From contig JANQSJ010000011.1 of assembly GCA_028284065.1 (NCBI GenBank), forward strand, positions 248,001-312,000: 64,000 nucleotides of DNA, written 5' to 3'. Below, piece after piece: positions 1-9,198 of this stretch (positions are counted from its first letter, which is position 1; each line of letters starts with the position of its first letter). Both the position numbers and the translations under genes were made by a program. A model generated the notes under the pieces. The model was given only the letters and a program-made list of their open reading frames with translations. It was not told the DNA's origin and ran no database searches. The stretch is from Parvularculaceae bacterium (lineage in GTDB: Bacteria; Pseudomonadota; Alphaproteobacteria; Caulobacterales; Parvularculaceae).

Positions 1-1665
1 GAAAGCCTACTCGATACTGTGATCGCGCATGATGGCGAACGCGCAAGCCTTATCGCCCGCGCCGAGAACGAGACGGACCCTGAGCGGATAGCGGAGATCC
101 ACACGCGTCTCGCTGACATCGACGCCCACTCGGCTGAGGCGCGCGCCGCCGCAATCCTCGCCGGGCTCGGCTTCAACGTCGAAGAGCAGGCCCGTGCGTG
201 CGCGGATTTCTCCGGCGGTTGGCGCATGCGCGTCGCGCTTGCCGGCCTTCTTTTCGCCGCGCCGGACCTCATGCTCCTCGACGAACCCACGAACTACCTT
301 GATATCGAGGGAGCGATGTGGCTGGAAACATTCATCCGGCGCTTCCCCTATTCGGTGATCGTCGTCAGCCATGACCGCGACTTCCTGAACCGCTGCGCAA
401 CGCATATCCTCGCCCTAGAAGACCGCAAACTCTCCGTACACGCCGGCGGCTACGACGCCTATGTCCGGCGACGGACGGAGGCGCGGGCCCAGGCCCTCGC
501 CACTCGGGCGAAACTCGACGCGCAGCGCCGGCATATGCAGGCTTTCGTCGACAGGTTCCGCGCGAAGGCGAGCAAAGCGAAACAGGCGCAAAGCCGCCTG
601 AAGGCGATCGAACGCCTAGCCGACGTCGCGCCCCCGTCGGAGTTCGGCGTCGCGCCATTCACATTCAAAGACCCGAAACCGATGGCGCCGCCGGTTGTGC
701 GGCTTGTCGACGCCGACCTCGGCTACGCCGATGGCGCGCCCGTGCTCCGTAAACTGAATATGCGGATTGATCAGGACGACCGGATCGTGATCCTCGGCGC
801 TAATGGCCAGGGCAAGTCGACGCTCGTCAAAACGATCTCCGGCCGGCTGGCGCTCCTCGACGGCGACATCTTCAAGCACAAGAAGCTCAAGATCGCCTAT
901 TTTTCCCAACATCAGACGGATGAACTTTCCCCCGCCCTGTCGGCGTACGAACACGTCCGCAAGAAACGACCCGACGCGACGGAAGCCGAAGCGCGCTCCC
1001 TCGCCGCGCAGCTCGGCTTCGGCGCTGACCTGGCCGACACAAAAGTCGCGGCCATGTCGGGCGGCGAAAAAGCGCGCCTCCTGCTGGGGCTCATTGGCAT
1101 TGACGCGCCGCACATGATGATCCTCGACGAACCGACGAACCATCTCGATATCGAGAGCCGCGAGGCGCTCGCCGATGCGCTGAACGCGTATTCAGGCGCC
1201 GTCCTCTTGATCACGCACGACGCCCATCTCGCCGAACTCGTCGGCGAACGCCTTTGGCTCGTCAATGACGGCGCGGTCACGACATTCGAAGGCGACCTCG
1301 ACGACTATCGGAACTTCGTACTCGACCTAAGGCGGACGGATCGCGGCGCGCGCAAACCGAGCGCGGAGATTGCGGTTAGGCCCGCGGAGCGCCAGTCGTC
1401 CGCGAGGGCGCGGGAGATGCTGGCGCCCCTCAAGAAAGACGCGGACAAACATGAATCGCGCATCGAGGAACTTAACGGGGTGCTGGCGCGGCTCGACGCC
1501 GCCCTCGCCGCCCCCGACCTTTACGCCAGGGACGTTGCGCGCGCGACCAAGCTGCAACGGGAGCGCGCAGCCCTTGTCGACGCAATCGAGGCAGCCGAAG
1601 AGGCGTGGCTGATTGCGCTGGAGCGATATGAGACGGCGAAGTCGGGCGAATCGGAACCAGCGTAA
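1..1665 (+). CDS. ABC-F family ATPase, 5' end cut off by the window
   Basis: Cytosolic, soluble ABC-F protein with two nucleotide-binding domains and no membrane segment. These proteins act on ribosomes in translation or antibiotic protection. The reading frame is open from base 1, so the true start and the first Walker A lie upstream. Seen here: first-domain signature SGGWRMRV and Walker [11 protein letters not shown]; second Walker [10 protein letters not shown], signature MSGGEKAR and Walker [11 protein letters not shown]. The long charged stretch between the domains, around residues 140-210, is the ABC-F linker. The C-terminal ~80 residues are a charged, probably coiled-coil tail of the Uup/YheS kind. 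Family assignment is firm; the subfamily is not. Confidence 0.93.
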   Translation, partial: ESLLDTVIAHDGERASLIARAENETDPERIAEIHTRLADIDAHSAEARAAAILAGLGFNVEEQARACADFSGGWRMRVALAGLLFAAPDLMLLDEPTNYLDIEGAMWLETFIRRFPYSVIVVSHDRDFLNRCATHILALEDRKLSVHAGGYDAYVRRRTEARAQALATRAKLDAQRRHMQAFVDRFRAKASKAKQAQSRLKAIERLADVAPPSEFGVAPFTFKDPKPMAPPVVRLVDADLGYADGAPVLRKLNMRIDQDDRIVILGANGQGKSTLVKTISGRLALLDGDIFKHKKLKIAYFSQHQTDELSPALSAYEHVRKKRPDATEAEARSLAAQLGFGADLADTKVAAMSGGEKARLLLGLIGIDAPHMMILDEPTNHLDIESREALADALNAYSGAVLLITHDAHLAELVGERLWLVNDGAVTTFEGDLDDYRNFVLDLRRTDRGARKPSAEIAVRPAERQSSARAREMLAPLKKDADKHESRIEELNGVLARLDAALAAPDLYARDVARATKLQRERAALVDAIEAAEEAWLIALERYETAKSGESEPA

Positions 1666-1707
1666 CGCCGCGTCAAGCCAGAAACCGCTCATTTAGGAGA
1701 TGTACGG

Positions 1708-2007
1708 ATGAAAGAGCCGAATGACTGCGCGTCAATGCAGGATGTGCGTGATGAGATAGACCGGGTGGACAACGCCGTCGTCGACCTCTTGACCCAGCGC
1801 TGGGGCTATGTCGACCGGATGTGGCAGCTAAAGAAAGCGGAATCGGCAACGGCGTCAGTGCCCTGGCGCAATCGGGAGGTCATTGATCGCGTCCGGGCGC
1901 GCGCCGAAGCGGGCGGCATGCCGCCGGAAATGGCCGAAGCGCTATGGCGTCAGATCATCGGCTGGGGCATTCAGTATCAGGAAGAGCGCCTGCGCGATCA
2001 GGATTAA
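1708..2007 (+). CDS. chorismate mutase, AroQ-type
   Basis: All-helical AroQ/PheA-type chorismate mutase domain of 99 residues, converting chorismate to prephenate for Phe/Tyr synthesis. It could also be a PchB-like isochorismate-pyruvate lyase, which shares the fold. Seen: N-terminal DVRDEIDRVDNAVVDLLTQR, the usual first helix with its active-site arginine, then a WQLKK helix with the second basic residue and a helical C-terminus. An AGGAG ribosome site sits 8 bases before the ATG. The gene stands 42 bp after the ABC-F gene and converges with the nlpD-like gene, whose stop overlaps its own by 4 bp. Confidence 0.85.
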   Translation: MKEPNDCASMQDVRDEIDRVDNAVVDLLTQRWGYVDRMWQLKKAESATASVPWRNREVIDRVRARAEAGGMPPEMAEALWRQIIGWGIQYQEERLRDQD

Positions 2008-3302
2008 GACCCCAGCAACGCAATCGGGTCGACTGCTTTCAGGTTTTGCCGGATTTCGAAATGCAGTTGCGGCTGAGCCGCTTCGCCGGTCTGCCCCACC
2101 TTGGCGATGACCTGCCCCTGGCGCACGCGTTGGCCCTTGCGTACGAGCATGACGTCATTGTGGGCGTAAGCGGTGACAAAGCCGTCATCGTGCTTGACGA
2201 GCAGAAGGTTGCCGTAACCCGCCAACCCGGCGCCGCGATAGACGACCTCCCCGTCCGCTGACGCGCGGACAGGGGTGCCCACCGGCGCGGCGATGTCTAT
2301 CCCGTCATTGCGTTCGCCTGGCGCGCCGGAGCGGAATTTCTCAATCACGGCGCCCTTCACAGGCCATTCGAAGACTGGCGAGACGCGCGCGGTCTCAGCC
2401 CCATCCGATGACGCGGGGGCAAACGACGCCTGGCGCACAGGCTTCTTCTTTGCCGGCGGCGGCGCTTTGACGATCTTCGAAGGCGACGGCTTAGCCGCAG
2501 GCGCTTTTTTCTTGCCGGTATTCGTTTCGCGCGCCTGGGCGACTCGCGGCGACGCACTTGCCGGGATCATCAGTTCGTCCCCGACCGTAATGACGTAAGG
2601 GGACCTGACGCCATTCGCCCGCGCAAGTTCGGATACTGACAGCCCATTGGCGCGGGAAATCGAGTACATGGTGTCGCCGGGCCGAACCACATGGCGGCGG
2701 CCGACGGATCGCGACGGCGCGGGACTTGAGGCCATCGTGACCCGCGTGGCTTCCCGGGACGGCGTGGACTTGGGTTTGGGCAGATCTGCGACTTCGCGGC
2801 CGCCGGACGGCACCTGCAGGGGCTGTCCGACGCTGAGGCTGTAAGGCGCACGCAACCCATTCAATGCGATAATCGCCTGCGGGTCGGCCCCTGTGCGCCG
2901 CGCGATGGCGTAGACAGTGTCGCCAGGACGCACGCGAACCACTTGCGGACGGCCGCCCGAACTTCCGCCGCCGCCCTCAAGCGAATTTTCGAGGTACACC
3001 TCTTCCAGCGACCCTAAGTCCGCAGAAGCAATGCGGCGACCTTTCCGTCCCCTGACGGCGTCTGGCTCGACAAGGTCGCCAAGCAACTCTGACTCATCGA
3101 CCGCAGTCGTCTTCAGGCCGCGGCCGGTTTGCGACGTTTCGGCTGCGGGCGCCGGCGGCAGATCATCGACTGAGGAGTAAATGCGGCCCTGCCAGGTCGG
3201 CTCGGAGCCATACACCACCGGCGCGTCGGACTTGCCGGCGCACGCGCCCAGAAGCGCCGCCATTGCCCCAGCAAGAACCGCATTCGCCGCGCGCATATCC
3301 AC
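2004..3302 (-). CDS. nlpD: NlpD-like lipoprotein, two LysM domains and degenerate LytM (M23) domain
   Basis: Outer-membrane lipoprotein of 432 residues predicted to activate a periplasmic amidase during cell separation. Seen: signal peptide with lipobox LLGAC (Cys21), LysM repeats at about 121-166 and 203-247, a Pro/Lys-rich linker, and an M23/LytM domain at about 312-430. Two zinc ligands of active M23 peptidases are replaced: the first His by Asn332 (RNDGIDIA), and the first His of HxH by Gln412 (QLHFEIR); Asp336, His381 and His414 remain. E. coli NlpD carries the same kind of substitutions, so this is probably an activator and not a hydrolase. It follows surE as in the classical surE-pcm-nlpD order, but pcm is missing. 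Confidence 0.88.
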   Translation of the reverse strand: MDMRAANAVLAGAMAALLGACAGKSDAPVVYGSEPTWQGRIYSSVDDLPPAPAAETSQTGRGLKTTAVDESELLGDLVEPDAVRGRKGRRIASADLGSLEEVYLENSLEGGGGSSGGRPQVVRVRPGDTVYAIARRTGADPQAIIALNGLRAPYSLSVGQPLQVPSGGREVADLPKPKSTPSREATRVTMASSPAPSRSVGRRHVVRPGDTMYSISRANGLSVSELARANGVRSPYVITVGDELMIPASASPRVAQARETNTGKKKAPAAKPSPSKIVKAPPPAKKKPVRQASFAPASSDGAETARVSPVFEWPVKGAVIEKFRSGAPGERNDGIDIAAPVGTPVRASADGEVVYRGAGLAGYGNLLLVKHDDGFVTAYAHNDVMLVRKGQRVRQGQVIAKVGQTGEAAQPQLHFEIRQNLKAVDPIALLGS

Positions 3303-3317
3303 GCTCCGTCATGATTT

Positions 3318-3333
3318 GTTTACCTAGGTAAAC
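3318..3333. promoter_or_regulatory. perfect 16-bp palindrome before the nlpD-like gene
   Basis: GTTTACCTAGGTAAAC is an exact 16-bp palindrome, ending 16 bases before the ATG of the nlpD-like gene in the 73-bp surE-nlpD gap. Its AT-rich arms stand out from the GC-rich surroundings. It could be an operator for a dimeric repressor acting on an internal promoter, or a small RNA hairpin at the surE mRNA end. No U-run follows, so a Rho-independent terminator is unlikely. Confidence 0.45.
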
Positions 3334-3375
3334 GAATCGCGTCGGAACGGTTAACAAGCCCTTAACGTTCGCGCG

Positions 3376-4137
3376 TCATGCCCCGTCAAAAGACTGCGAC
3401 AGCGCCTGTCGCGTCGTTTGATGGGTCAGCGACAGGTGCAGCGGCGTGATGGATATGCGGCCGTCGTAAATCGCGCGGAGGTCGGTTCCCTGCGGCGGGT
3501 CGGACAGCTTCCCGGTAAAGCCGAACCAGTAATAGGTCCCGCCGCGCAGATCCTCGCGCTCATCCACATAAAGCTGGAACTGGTCGCGCCGCCCCTGCTC
3601 GGTGATTTCAACGCCTTTCACGTCCTCAGGCGCGCAGGCCGGAAAGTTGACGTTCATGACGACGTCTTCCGGCCAGCCGGCGTCGAGGAGTTTGCGCACG
3701 ATGTCCGCGCCGTAGGCTTCGGCGGTCTCCCACGCCGCATGATCACGCGAGAAGCGAGAAAGCGACAACGCGATCGACGGTATGCCAAGCGTCATGCCCT
3801 GCAGCGCGGCCGCAATGGTGCCTGAAAACGTGACGTCCTCGGCGAGGTTCTGGCCATGATTGACGCCGGAGAGGACAAGGTCCGGTTTCTTGTCTCCGAG
3901 GAGCCGGGTGACGCCCATCATCACGGCGTCGGTCGGCGTGCCGGAGACCGCGAACCGGCGATCGTTGAACTTCCGGACCCTGATCGGGTGAGCGAGAGTT
4001 AGCGCCCGCGCTGCGCCGGACTGCTCCTCCTGCGGCGCGACGACCCACACATCGTCCGATATTGCGCGCGCGATCTTGACGAGGCTTTCAAGGCCGCGCG
4101 CATGCACGCCGTCATCGTTCGAACACAGAATACGCAT
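3376..4137 (-). CDS. surE: 5'/3'-nucleotidase SurE
   Basis: Metal-dependent nucleoside monophosphate phosphatase of the stationary-phase survival family, 253 residues. Seen: N-terminal [10 protein letters not shown] with the paired metal-binding aspartates D8 and D9, and the SGVNHGQN and [12 protein letters not shown] motifs. The frame runs open further upstream, but the conserved N-terminus begins at 4137, four bases after the serS stop, so the earlier Met is rejected. Translation is probably coupled to serS. It is followed by the nlpD-like gene, the usual surE neighbourhood. Confidence 0.95.
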   Translation of the reverse strand: MRILCSNDDGVHARGLESLVKIARAISDDVWVVAPQEEQSGAARALTLAHPIRVRKFNDRRFAVSGTPTDAVMMGVTRLLGDKKPDLVLSGVNHGQNLAEDVTFSGTIAAALQGMTLGIPSIALSLSRFSRDHAAWETAEAYGADIVRKLLDAGWPEDVVMNVNFPACAPEDVKGVEITEQGRRDQFQLYVDEREDLRGGTYYWFGFTGKLSDPPQGTDLRAIYDGRISITPLHLSLTHQTTRQALSQSFDGA

Positions 4138-4141
4138 AGGA

Positions 4142-5422
4142 TCAGTTTGCTCTTTCAATGCGGGCGACGTCGCCCATGTAGGGCGCGAGGACATCAGGCA
4201 CGGCGATCGATCCGTCCGGCTGCTGATAGGCCTCCATCACAGCGACGAGCGTGCGGCCGACGGCGAGGCCGGAGCCGTTAAGCGTATGGACGAACCGCGT
4301 CGCCTTTTCGCCTTCGGCGCGATAACGAGCCTTCATGCGACGCGCCTGAAAGTCGCCGCAGTTGGAGCAGGAAGAGATTTCGCGATAGCGCCCCTGCCCC
4401 GGCAGCCATACCTCCAGGTCATAGGTCTTTGTGGCTGAAAACCCCATATCGCCACAGGACAGCGCCATCGTGCGGAAGGGAAGCTCTAGCCGCTTCAGGA
4501 CCGTCTCCGCGCACTCGGTCATTCGTTCATGTTCTTCGGCTGATTTCTCCGGCGTTGTAACCGAGACAAGCTCGACCTTGGAGAACTGATGCAAGCGGAT
4601 CATGCCTCTTGTGTCGCGGCCCGCCGACCCCGCCTCCGAACGGAAGCAGGGCGTCCACGCCGAGAACCGCTTTGGCAGCTCCTCCTCCGACAGAATCGCA
4701 TCCGCCACGAGATTGGTAAGGGTCACTTCGGCCGTGGGGACGAGCCAGTGATCGCCGGTCGTGCGAAAGAGGTCCTCTGCAAATTTCGGCAACTGCCCCG
4801 TTCCGTAGACGGCGGTATCGCGGACAAGCGCGGGCGGCGCGACTTCCTCGTAGCCGAACTCACCCGTCTGGACGTCGATCATGAAGTTGCCGAGGGCGCG
4901 TTCAAGCCGCGCGAGCGCGCCCTTGAGGACGACGAAGCGAGCGCCCGACATCTTTGCGGCCGCTTCAAAGTCCATGAGGCCAAGCGCTTCGCCAAGGTCG
5001 AAATGCTCCTTCGCGCCAGGAATTTCTGTCGGTTCGCCCCACCTTCGGACTTCGACATTGTCTTCTTCGGTAAGGCCGTTCGGCGTGTCCTCCGCCGGCA
5101 GGTTTGGCAGCGCCTCCAGGATCGCCGTCACCGCATCAAGGTTCTTGTCGCGTTCGGCCTCGGCAGTCGGCATCTGCGCCTTGATGCTCTCCACCTCGCC
5201 GCGCAAGCGCTCGAATTCCGCATCGTCGCCTTTGGCCTTCGCCTGCCCAATCGCTTTGGACGAGGCGTTGCGGCGCGCCTGCAGGTCTTCAAGTACGCCG
5301 ATAAACCGCCGCGCCTCGGCGTCGAGCGCAAGGACCTCTCCAGCTCGCGGCGCTGCGCCGCGCCGCGCGAGCCCGGCGTCAAACGCGTCCGGATTGTCGC
5401 GGATGAACTTGATGTCGTGCAT
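4142..5422 (-). CDS. serS: seryl-tRNA synthetase
   Basis: Class II aminoacyl-tRNA synthetase of 426 residues, normal length, charging tRNA-Ser. Seen: N-terminus [15 protein letters not shown], an antiparallel coiled-coil arm at about 35-105 for the tRNA variable arm, motif 2 at [15 protein letters not shown], and the class-II serine-site region [16 protein letters not shown]. It sits between tatC and surE on the minus strand, 82 bp after tatC, and is probably cotranscribed with both. Confidence 0.97.
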   Translation of the reverse strand: MHDIKFIRDNPDAFDAGLARRGAAPRAGEVLALDAEARRFIGVLEDLQARRNASSKAIGQAKAKGDDAEFERLRGEVESIKAQMPTAEAERDKNLDAVTAILEALPNLPAEDTPNGLTEEDNVEVRRWGEPTEIPGAKEHFDLGEALGLMDFEAAAKMSGARFVVLKGALARLERALGNFMIDVQTGEFGYEEVAPPALVRDTAVYGTGQLPKFAEDLFRTTGDHWLVPTAEVTLTNLVADAILSEEELPKRFSAWTPCFRSEAGSAGRDTRGMIRLHQFSKVELVSVTTPEKSAEEHERMTECAETVLKRLELPFRTMALSCGDMGFSATKTYDLEVWLPGQGRYREISSCSNCGDFQARRMKARYRAEGEKATRFVHTLNGSGLAVGRTLVAVMEAYQQPDGSIAVPDVLAPYMGDVARIERAN

Positions 5423-5504
5423 GGGGTTTCCTCGCGAACGATTGCGCCGCGCGCGGTCTACACCGAGGTCGCCGCGGGACGAAAGATGTCAGCTTGATGC
5501 CGGA

Positions 5505-6344
5505 TCACGCGGCGGCGTCGGTCTCTTCGGCGCTTTTGCCGGCCGCGAGGCGGACGGACACGATTGAGGCTTCATAGAGCGCAATGATGGAAACGCCGAG
5601 TATCACCTGGCTTATCGGGTCTGGCGGCGTCAGGAAGGCGGCGACCACGAAGATGACGACGATCGCGATGCGTCGGTTCTTGGCGAGAAAGTCCGGCGTC
5701 ACGAGGCCTGCGCGCGCCAGCAAAGTCAGAAATACCGGCAACTGAAACGCGAACCCGAACGCAAGGATCAGCGTGGTGACAAGCGTCAGGTAGTCGCTCA
5801 CTCGCGTCAGCAGCTCAAAATTGGCCGGCGCGCCTTCCGCGGCCTGCGCCTCAAAGCCGACCGCAAAGCGCATCACGAACGGCATCAGCACAAAATAGAC
5901 AAGCGACGCGCCAAGCGTGAACAGCACTGGCATCGCGGCGAGAAAAGGCGCGGCGGCCCGCTTCTCCCGCCGATAGAGCCCAGGGGCCACGAACGCATAC
6001 ACCTGATACGCGATCATCGGTGAGGCGATCGCCACCGCCGCAAAGACGGCAAGGCGCACGCGCGTGAAAAAGAACTCAAGCGGCGCAAAATACAGCGTCG
6101 GGTCGCGGCCGTCGGAACCACTCGCGTACGAAACGGCGTTGACGAACGGAATGATCAGGAAATCGAAGATCTGCCGCGAAAAAACGAAGCAGATCGCGAA
6201 AGCGCCCAGGATCGCAGCGAACGAAACGATCAGCCGGGTGCGCAGCTCCGTCAGATGGTCGAGTAACGGCGCGGCCGACGCCTGCATTTCGGACTCCTCG
6301 TCGACCGGAGTCGCGAGGTCCTGCGAAGCGGCCTTTTCGCTCAC
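5505..6344 (-). CDS. tatC: Sec-independent protein translocase subunit TatC
   Basis: Polytopic inner-membrane core of the twin-arginine translocase that recognises RR signal peptides. 279 residues with six hydrophobic segments. Seen: the cytoplasmic N-terminal motif LLDHLTELRTRL, the conserved FAPLEFFFTRVRL segment and a C-terminal amphipathic tail. The ATG overlaps the tatB stop by 4 bp (ATGA), so translation is coupled. The carotenoid oxygenase encoded near 24 kb carries a Tat signal and is a likely client. Confidence 0.97.
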   Translation of the reverse strand: MSEKAASQDLATPVDEESEMQASAAPLLDHLTELRTRLIVSFAAILGAFAICFVFSRQIFDFLIIPFVNAVSYASGSDGRDPTLYFAPLEFFFTRVRLAVFAAVAIASPMIAYQVYAFVAPGLYRREKRAAAPFLAAMPVLFTLGASLVYFVLMPFVMRFAVGFEAQAAEGAPANFELLTRVSDYLTLVTTLILAFGFAFQLPVFLTLLARAGLVTPDFLAKNRRIAIVVIFVVAAFLTPPDPISQVILGVSIIALYEASIVSVRLAAGKSAEETDAAA

Positions 6345-6808
6345 GACGCCGCGCCCGATACGTTGCCGCCTTCATCCCTGCTGACCGTTTCGTCGCACTG
6401 ATCAGGATTGTCGGCCTCAGCGGCATTCGCGGCGCCCGGCTCCTGCGCGTCGTCTGACGCATCGGCGCAGTCAGACTCCATGTCATCGCCGTGACCGCGC
6501 GCCGTCGCTTCAGCTTCGCTAACAGCTTTTTTGATTGGGGCTACAACCTCTTCCGCCGCTTTCTTCAGGTCATTAACAGGGGATGCGGCCTTCAAGGCTT
6601 CGATCTCCTTGCGCATGTCTTCCATTTCCGCCTCACGCGCCATCTGGTCGAAGGCCGAGGCGAATTCATTGGCCATTCGGCGCGCCTGCGCCGCCATCCG
6701 GCCGGCGGACCGCATCAGTTTCGGTAGATCCTTCGGACCGACGACCATCAGCGCGATGGCGGCGACGAGAATGAGCTCGAAAAATCCGAATTGCGGCAGC
6801 AGGTTCAT
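6341..6808 (-). CDS. tatB: Sec-independent protein translocase subunit TatB
   Basis: Single-span inner-membrane protein that pairs with TatC to receive Tat substrates. 155 residues. Seen: N-terminal helix FFELILVAAIALMVVGP, the P-hinge/KDLPKLMRSAG amphipathic helix typical of TatB, then a charged acidic tail rich in Ala, Glu and Asp. It lies between tatA and tatC, 39 bp after tatA and overlapping tatC by 4 bp. The tail after residue ~90 is low complexity and probably disordered. Confidence 0.95.
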   Translation of the reverse strand: MNLLPQFGFFELILVAAIALMVVGPKDLPKLMRSAGRMAAQARRMANEFASAFDQMAREAEMEDMRKEIEALKAASPVNDLKKAAEEVVAPIKKAVSEAEATARGHGDDMESDCADASDDAQEPGAANAAEADNPDQCDETVSRDEGGNVSGAAS

Positions 6809-6847
6809 GGGGTCGCGAGCCTCCTGGCCGCGCGGCCGGCGGGCGCC

Positions 6848-7084
6848 TTACGCGTTGTCCTTCGCCGAAGAGGCGCCGGTCTCTTCCTGAGGCGGCGTCA
6901 CATCTTTCGCCGCATCCGCGCGCTTTGCGATCGCGGCATCATCATCATCCTCAAGGCCCTTTCGGAACGCCTTGATACCTTTAGCGAAATCGCCCATCAG
7001 CGCCGATATCTTGCCTCCCCCGCCGAGCAGCAACGCCGCAAGCACGAGAATGATGAGAATTTGCCAGGGTCCGATCGCGCCCAT
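6848..7084 (-). CDS. tatA: Sec-independent protein translocase subunit TatA
   Basis: Small pore-forming Tat subunit, 78 residues. Seen: [20 protein letters not shown] as the membrane segment, then [20 protein letters not shown], the TatA hinge and amphipathic helix, followed by an acidic tail. A GTG four codons earlier is possible, but the ATG at 7084 begins the conserved N-terminus. It is first of tatABC, 174 bp after scpB; that gap could hold a separate promoter, although no strong -35/-10 pair stood out. Confidence 0.94.
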   Translation of the reverse strand: MGAIGPWQILIILVLAALLLGGGGKISALMGDFAKGIKAFRKGLEDDDDAAIAKRADAAKDVTPPQEETGASSAKDNA

Positions 7085-7258
7085 AGATCCACGCACCTTG
7101 ATTCAAAGCTATGGCTCGACTTCGCAGCCACAGGCTTGCCGCTATTTGGTTAATGATCCGCCAAGTCGCAAGCAAATTGGTGCTACAGCGGCCGCGCCCC
7201 GGCGGCAATCCGCAATCGACTGACTATCTACGCCGGCCCGACGCCTCTACGTGACAAA

Positions 7259-8203
7259 TCAGGGCGTTTCCTCGCCATCGAGGTCCGCATTTTCAACATG
7301 GGAGGCTTCGTCGCCATGGAAGTCCTGGACAAAGTCGGGCGCTTCGGAGTCTGACGCATCATCGGTGGCGGCTTCGTCTTCATTCTCGTCGGCGGCCTTC
7401 GGCATTGGCACGGAGAAATTCGGCGGAAGGTTGGCGTCGAGGAGCCCCGCAGCCTTGAGGTCGGCCATCCCGGGCAAGTCGCCCACTGACGCAAGGTCAA
7501 AATGCGCCAGAAACGCGGAGGTCGTCGCGTAGAGCGACGGGCGGCCCGGCGTATCCTTGCGCTTGCCGGCAAGTCTGATCCAGCCGACTTCCAACAGCTG
7601 GTCGAGCGACCCTTTCGACACCGCGACGCCGCGCACGTCTTCGATGTCGGCGCGCGTGCACGGCTGGTGGTAGGCGATGACGGCGAGCGTTTCGAGCGCG
7701 GCCCGCGAAAGTTTGCGGGCTTCGACCCGCTCCTCCTGCAGGATGTAGGCGATGTCGGGGTTTGTGACGAAGCGATAGAGGCCGCCGGCGTTCTGGAGCA
7801 CGACCCCGCGGCTTTCGTATTGCTGGGTCAATGCCTCAAGCGCCTCAGCGACGTTAGCCCCATGCGGCAGTCGCCTGGCGAGTTGGGCCGCAGTCATCGG
7901 CTCGGCGCTTGCGAATAGCAGCGCCTCCACAAGGCGCGCATGCTCCGCCCGCTCCGCGGCGTCGAAAACCGGCGCGCCTTCATCGTCGCCGGTCGCCGCG
8001 CCGTCGCATTCCGTATCCAAACCATCTTCCTCCGGGTCGCCGGCGCCGTCTTCGTCGGCCGGCGCAACGCCCAGCCTTTCGGCGAGCGCATCCTGCGCTT
8101 CGCGCGGGGACATGTCCGCCAAGGACCCAGCGTCCGCCGCATTCTCGCCATCGCCGTCCGCGACAGCGCGTGATCGCGGTGAAGTGTCCTCAAGAACGGT
8201 CAT
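7259..8203 (-). CDS. scpB: segregation and condensation protein B (SMC-Scp complex)
   Basis: Partner of ScpA in the SMC-Scp condensin complex that organises and segregates the chromosome. 314 residues, longer than the ~200 of firmicute ScpB because of acidic extensions at both ends. Seen: the core winged-helix region from about 85, with ALLFASAEPMTAAQLA, then LETLAVIAYHQPCTRADIE and GRPSLYATT, both characteristic of ScpB. The ATG overlaps the scpA stop by 4 bp, as expected for a stoichiometric pair. Confidence 0.95.
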   Translation of the reverse strand: MTVLEDTSPRSRAVADGDGENAADAGSLADMSPREAQDALAERLGVAPADEDGAGDPEEDGLDTECDGAATGDDEGAPVFDAAERAEHARLVEALLFASAEPMTAAQLARRLPHGANVAEALEALTQQYESRGVVLQNAGGLYRFVTNPDIAYILQEERVEARKLSRAALETLAVIAYHQPCTRADIEDVRGVAVSKGSLDQLLEVGWIRLAGKRKDTPGRPSLYATTSAFLAHFDLASVGDLPGMADLKAAGLLDANLPPNFSVPMPKAADENEDEAATDDASDSEAPDFVQDFHGDEASHVENADLDGEETP

Positions 8204-9093
8204 TCTTCGTCATCCCTCATGGGCGATACGGCGACGTCTGCGTCGGCATGCGCGCTGGCGTCCGCCCGGCGCCTCAGAAAAATAGGTTCATAATGGCCAA
8301 GCTGGCGCAGCTCGATGCGGCCGTCCTTGGCGAACTCGAGGGCGGCGCTGAAGGCGCTCGCCATGACGCTCGCGCGCGGCGAGTCGCTCACCCGGAACGA
8401 GGCGAGCGTCTGCAGGTCCGTCCAGTCGGGAATGTCGCCGAGAACCCGGCGCAGCCGTTCGCGCGCTTCTTCGATGGAGAACACAGGCGGCGGCGGCGGC
8501 GCGTAAGTGCGGCGCGTATTGTCGATACGTTGGCGGGTGTAGGCCTTCAAAAGCTCATATAGATCAGCCCGCCATTCGCGCCTCGCAACGACCTGGCGGC
8601 CGCAGGGCGCGCCGCGGGGGACAAAATCTACGCCCTCCTGCGGGCGGGCGAGCAGGTCCGCCGCCGCCTTGCGCATCGCCTCGAGCCGCTGCAGTTGAAA
8701 AGCAAGCCGCGCGGCCATCTCATCGGCGCTCGGCTCTTCGCCCTCCTCCGTCGGCTTCGGCAGGAGGAGCCTCGTCTTGAGATAGGCGAGCCACGCCGCC
8801 ATCACCAGATAGTCCGCCGCAAGATCAAGCCGGCGCGCCTTCGCGGCCTCAACGAAAGCGAGGTACTGCTCTACGAGCGGCAGTATCGCGATCTGGCGCA
8901 GATCAACCTTTTGAGCGCGCGCAAGATCCAGGAGCACGTCAAGCGGGCCTTCATACCCGTCGATATTGACGATCAACGCGTCGACATCCGCCATCGCCTC
9001 TGCGGGTCTGGCGTCAAATGCGTCGGCGTCCTCCGTCGCTGACGGCCGATCAATCATCTGCGGTGCGCCTAAATCCAATGACTTCACGCTCAT
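8200..9093 (-). CDS. scpA: segregation and condensation protein A (kleisin)
   Basis: Bacterial kleisin that bridges the SMC heads together with ScpB. 297 residues. Seen: VNIDGYEGPLDVLLDLARAQ, the N-terminal ScpA signature, followed by KVDLRQIAILPLVEQYL and ADYLVMAAWLAYLKTRLLLP, with a C-terminal winged-helix half. The frame has several Mets near the start; MSVKSLDLG at 9093 gives a short leader before the conserved domain. It lies 105 bp after nagZ and is translationally coupled to scpB. Confidence 0.95.
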   Translation of the reverse strand: MSVKSLDLGAPQMIDRPSATEDADAFDARPAEAMADVDALIVNIDGYEGPLDVLLDLARAQKVDLRQIAILPLVEQYLAFVEAAKARRLDLAADYLVMAAWLAYLKTRLLLPKPTEEGEEPSADEMAARLAFQLQRLEAMRKAAADLLARPQEGVDFVPRGAPCGRQVVARREWRADLYELLKAYTRQRIDNTRRTYAPPPPPVFSIEEARERLRRVLGDIPDWTDLQTLASFRVSDSPRASVMASAFSAALEFAKDGRIELRQLGHYEPIFLRRRADASAHADADVAVSPMRDDEE

Positions 9094-9198
9094 CTTAACC
9101 GCGGCGGCCAGCGCCGTCGCGTCTGAAACTTTTGCGACCTAATCCCGATTCTCAACTCTGAGGCTGATGCGCGCGGGCGCCGAGGGCTCTTTTTTGGT

